Source of the DNA: Mucilaginibacter lappiensis
Lineage (GTDB): Bacteria > Bacteroidota > Bacteroidia > Sphingobacteriales > Sphingobacteriaceae
DNA length: 64,000 nucleotides
Direction: 5' to 3'
Assembly (NCBI RefSeq): GCF_900155965.1
Contig: NZ_FTMG01000017.1
Location: 108,157-172,156, forward strand
Part shown: positions 62,149-64,000 of the stretch, one piece after another
How positions within the stretch are numbered: position 1 is the stretch's first letter
Layout of the letters: the number at the start of each line of letters is the position of its first letter
Notes under the pieces: model-generated
Told to the model about the DNA's origin: nothing
What the model saw: only the letters and a program-made list of their open reading frames with translations
The model's database searches: none
Made by a program: the position numbers and the translations under genes

Positions 62149-62204
62149 TGTATAGTGACTTTTTTTATTCATCATATAACTAAAACACAGGTTCTTAGAA
62201 AATT

Positions 62205-64000
62205 ATGGCCCGATTAAATTTATTGGAAGAGACCCGGTACGAGAAGCTGCCGGTAAGCGTTTATGGTACACAGCAACAAGCCTCAGTAGCAGTGGCGGCA
62301 CGCATTGCTAAACTAATCCGTGATAAACAAAGTAAGGGCGAAAAAACCGTACTGGGTTTGGCTACCGGTGTTACCCCTATCCGCGTGTATGCCGAACTGA
62401 TTCGTTTACACCAGGAAGATGGCCTGTCTTTCCGTGACGTGATCACTTTCAATCTCGATGAGTATTATCCCATGAAACCCGATGCAGCCCAAAGCTATGT
62501 CACTTTCATGTATGAGAACCTTTTCAGCCATGTAGATATTGATAAAGCTAATGTGCATATCCCAGACGGTACGCTGGATAAAGATGATGTGGTGGCTTTT
62601 TGTTTAAATTATGAGCGCCAGATCGAAGAACTGGGTGGTTTGGACCTACAGATCCTGGGTATCGGTCGTACCGGTCACATCGGTTTTAACGAGCCGGGTT
62701 CGGCTCCTAACTCGGGTACCCGTCTGGTAACCCTGGACGACCTGACCCGCAGTGATGCTGCCCGTGATTTTGGTGGTAAAGCCAATGTACCTACCAAAGC
62801 CATCACCATGGGGATCGGTACTATTTTTAAAGCCCGCGAGATTATCCTGATGGCCTGGAGCAAGAAAAAAGCGCCTATCATCAAGAAAGCCGTGGAAGGT
62901 GAAATATCAGGTGAGGTTCCGGCTACTTACCTGCAATTGTCTGACCATGTAGAGTTTGTACTGGATGAAGCTGCCGCTTCTGAACTCACCCGTTTTGATA
63001 CGCCATGGTTGGTGAAAGATTGTTCATGGGAGGATAATGTATTGAAGAAAAAAGCGGTGATCTGGTTAGCGGATACCATTGGCAAACCGGTATTGAAACT
63101 CACCGAAGAAGATTACAACAACCATGGCATGGCACAGCTGGCTGTGGAGCAGGGACCGGTATATAACATCAATATTGATATTTTTAACCAGATCCAACAT
63201 ACCATTACCGGATGGCCGGGTGGCAAGCCGGATGCCGATGATTCACAGCGTCCGGAGCGGGCTTTGCCTGCCAAAAAGCGGTCGATCATTTTTTCTCCGC
63301 ACCCGGATGATGATGTGATCTCTATGGGCGGTACTTTTATCCGCCTGGTTGATCAGGGGCATGATGTACATGTGGCTTACCAAACTTCGGGTAATACCGC
63401 CGTTTGGGATGATGATGTATTACGTTATATGGAATTTGCTATTGATTTTACCAACAGCATTGGGGAAGACAGTGGTCACCTGCATCAATTATATGAAGAG
63501 ATGCGGGCTTTTTTCCCGAATAAACAACCCAACCAGATCGATACGCAGGAGATCCGCAATGTGAAAGGTTTCATTCGTAAGACCGAGGCGATCTCGGGTG
63601 CCCGTTACGCGGGTTTACCGGATGATCATATCCATTTTATGGCTTTGCCTTTTTACGAAACCGGTAAGACCAAGAAAAATGCCGTGGGCGAGGAAGATAT
63701 CCTGCTGACCATTGAACTGTTACAAAAAGTAAAACCACAGCAGATCTTTGCTGCCGGTGATTTTGCTGATCCGAATGGTACGCATTTGGTTTGTTTTAAC
63801 ATTATCCTGGCTGCTTTGGATCGTCTGAAGGCGACTGAAGCCTGGGTTAAGGATTGCTGGTTATGGATGTACCGCGGCGCCTGGCATGAGTTTGAAACTT
63901 ATGAAATTGAAATGGCCGTGCCTTTGTCACCCCAGGAGGTGATCCGCAAGCGGAATGCTATCTTTAAACATCAGTCCCAAAAAGACCGCCCCGTTTTCCC
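62205..64000 (+). CDS. nagB: Glucosamine-6-phosphate deaminase fused to a PIG-L/LmbE deacetylase, 3' truncated
   Basis: 598 codons to the window edge. Residues ~1-270 are NagB: VLGLATGVTPIRVYAEL, FNLDEYYPM (catalytic Asp), and GIGRTGHIGFNEPGS (catalytic His). From about residue 360 a PIG-L/LmbE domain begins: RSIIFSPHPDDDVISMGGTF, with the metal-binding HPDDD motif and later DDHIHFMALPFYE. This two-domain form is known in Bacteroidota. NagB turns glucosamine-6-P into fructose-6-P and ammonia; the second domain may deacetylate an N-acetylated sugar first. The gene is preceded by a promoter, a leader peptide and a terminator, so it is probably controlled by attenuation. Confidence 0.93.
   Translation, partial: MARLNLLEETRYEKLPVSVYGTQQQASVAVAARIAKLIRDKQSKGEKTVLGLATGVTPIRVYAELIRLHQEDGLSFRDVITFNLDEYYPMKPDAAQSYVTFMYENLFSHVDIDKANVHIPDGTLDKDDVVAFCLNYERQIEELGGLDLQILGIGRTGHIGFNEPGSAPNSGTRLVTLDDLTRSDAARDFGGKANVPTKAITMGIGTIFKAREIILMAWSKKKAPIIKKAVEGEISGEVPATYLQLSDHVEFVLDEAAASELTRFDTPWLVKDCSWEDNVLKKKAVIWLADTIGKPVLKLTEEDYNNHGMAQLAVEQGPVYNINIDIFNQIQHTITGWPGGKPDADDSQRPERALPAKKRSIIFSPHPDDDVISMGGTFIRLVDQGHDVHVAYQTSGNTAVWDDDVLRYMEFAIDFTNSIGEDSGHLHQLYEEMRAFFPNKQPNQIDTQEIRNVKGFIRKTEAISGARYAGLPDDHIHFMALPFYETGKTKKNAVGEEDILLTIELLQKVKPQQIFAAGDFADPNGTHLVCFNIILAALDRLKATEAWVKDCWLWMYRGAWHEFETYEIEMAVPLSPQEVIRKRNAIFKHQSQKDRPVF

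Overview
The window looks like the chromosome of a Bacteroidota bacterium, most likely family Sphingobacteriaceae (Mucilaginibacter/Pedobacter-like). The evidence is a type IX secretion C-terminal sorting domain on a very large subtilase, a GldB gliding-motility lipoprotein, the HupE/DUF6702/M1-peptidase neighbourhood, many lipoproteins with short lipoboxes, Bacteroidota-type promoters (TTTG, about 19-20 bp, TAnnTTTG), and few Shine-Dalgarno sites. The genus is inferred; no rRNA or canonical tRNA is present.

Layout. 1-7.6 kb: a 5'-truncated GT39-type glycosyltransferase, an MBL-fold hydrolase, a DUF1624 acyltransferase-like membrane protein, a secreted esterase, thioredoxin, and a TetR-ABC1 kinase pair. 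8.2-11.9 kb: a three-gene operon of two NAD(P)-binding epimerase-like proteins and a photolyase. 11.9-16.7 kb: two FKBP lipoproteins, a MarR regulator, gamma-glutamyltransferase and a small barrel-like protein. 16.8-31.3 kb: T9SS subtilase, NAD synthetase, GldB, a DUF4349 lipoprotein, 2-oxoglutarate dehydrogenase E2 and E1, and a MACPF lipoprotein. 31.5-32.9 kb: a DASH-type cryptochrome/photolyase. 33.2-37.1 kb: an AT-rich accessory patch bracketed by reiterated IS-end-like repeats, holding orphan genes and a lipoprotein gene broken by a frameshift. 37.1-46.3 kb: a tandem SDR pair with an AraC regulator, small membrane proteins, a metallophosphoesterase, an e(P4)-type phosphatase and MsrA. 46.4-54.8 kb: M1 peptidase-HupE-DUF6702, GH2 glycosidase, HD phosphohydrolase and aldose epimerase. 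54.8-64 kb: ParC, a DUF4105-like protein, an SDR, a phytanoyl-CoA dioxygenase-like protein, a candidate structured RNA, and a NagB-PIG-L fusion behind an attenuator-like leader.

The most interesting signals are non-coding. A ~140-bp element with terminal inverted repeats and helically phased TGTTAAAA boxes occurs twice, each time upstream of a photolyase transcription unit and in the same orientation relative to it, which suggests a shared regulatory element. The nagB fusion gene has a promoter, a 22-codon leader ORF overlapping a hairpin, and an intrinsic terminator before its start. Upstream of that is a ~155-nt candidate RNA with a compact tRNA-like fold. Several dispersed palindromic repeat families are visible, and one copy is translated into the N-terminus of the ABC1 kinase.
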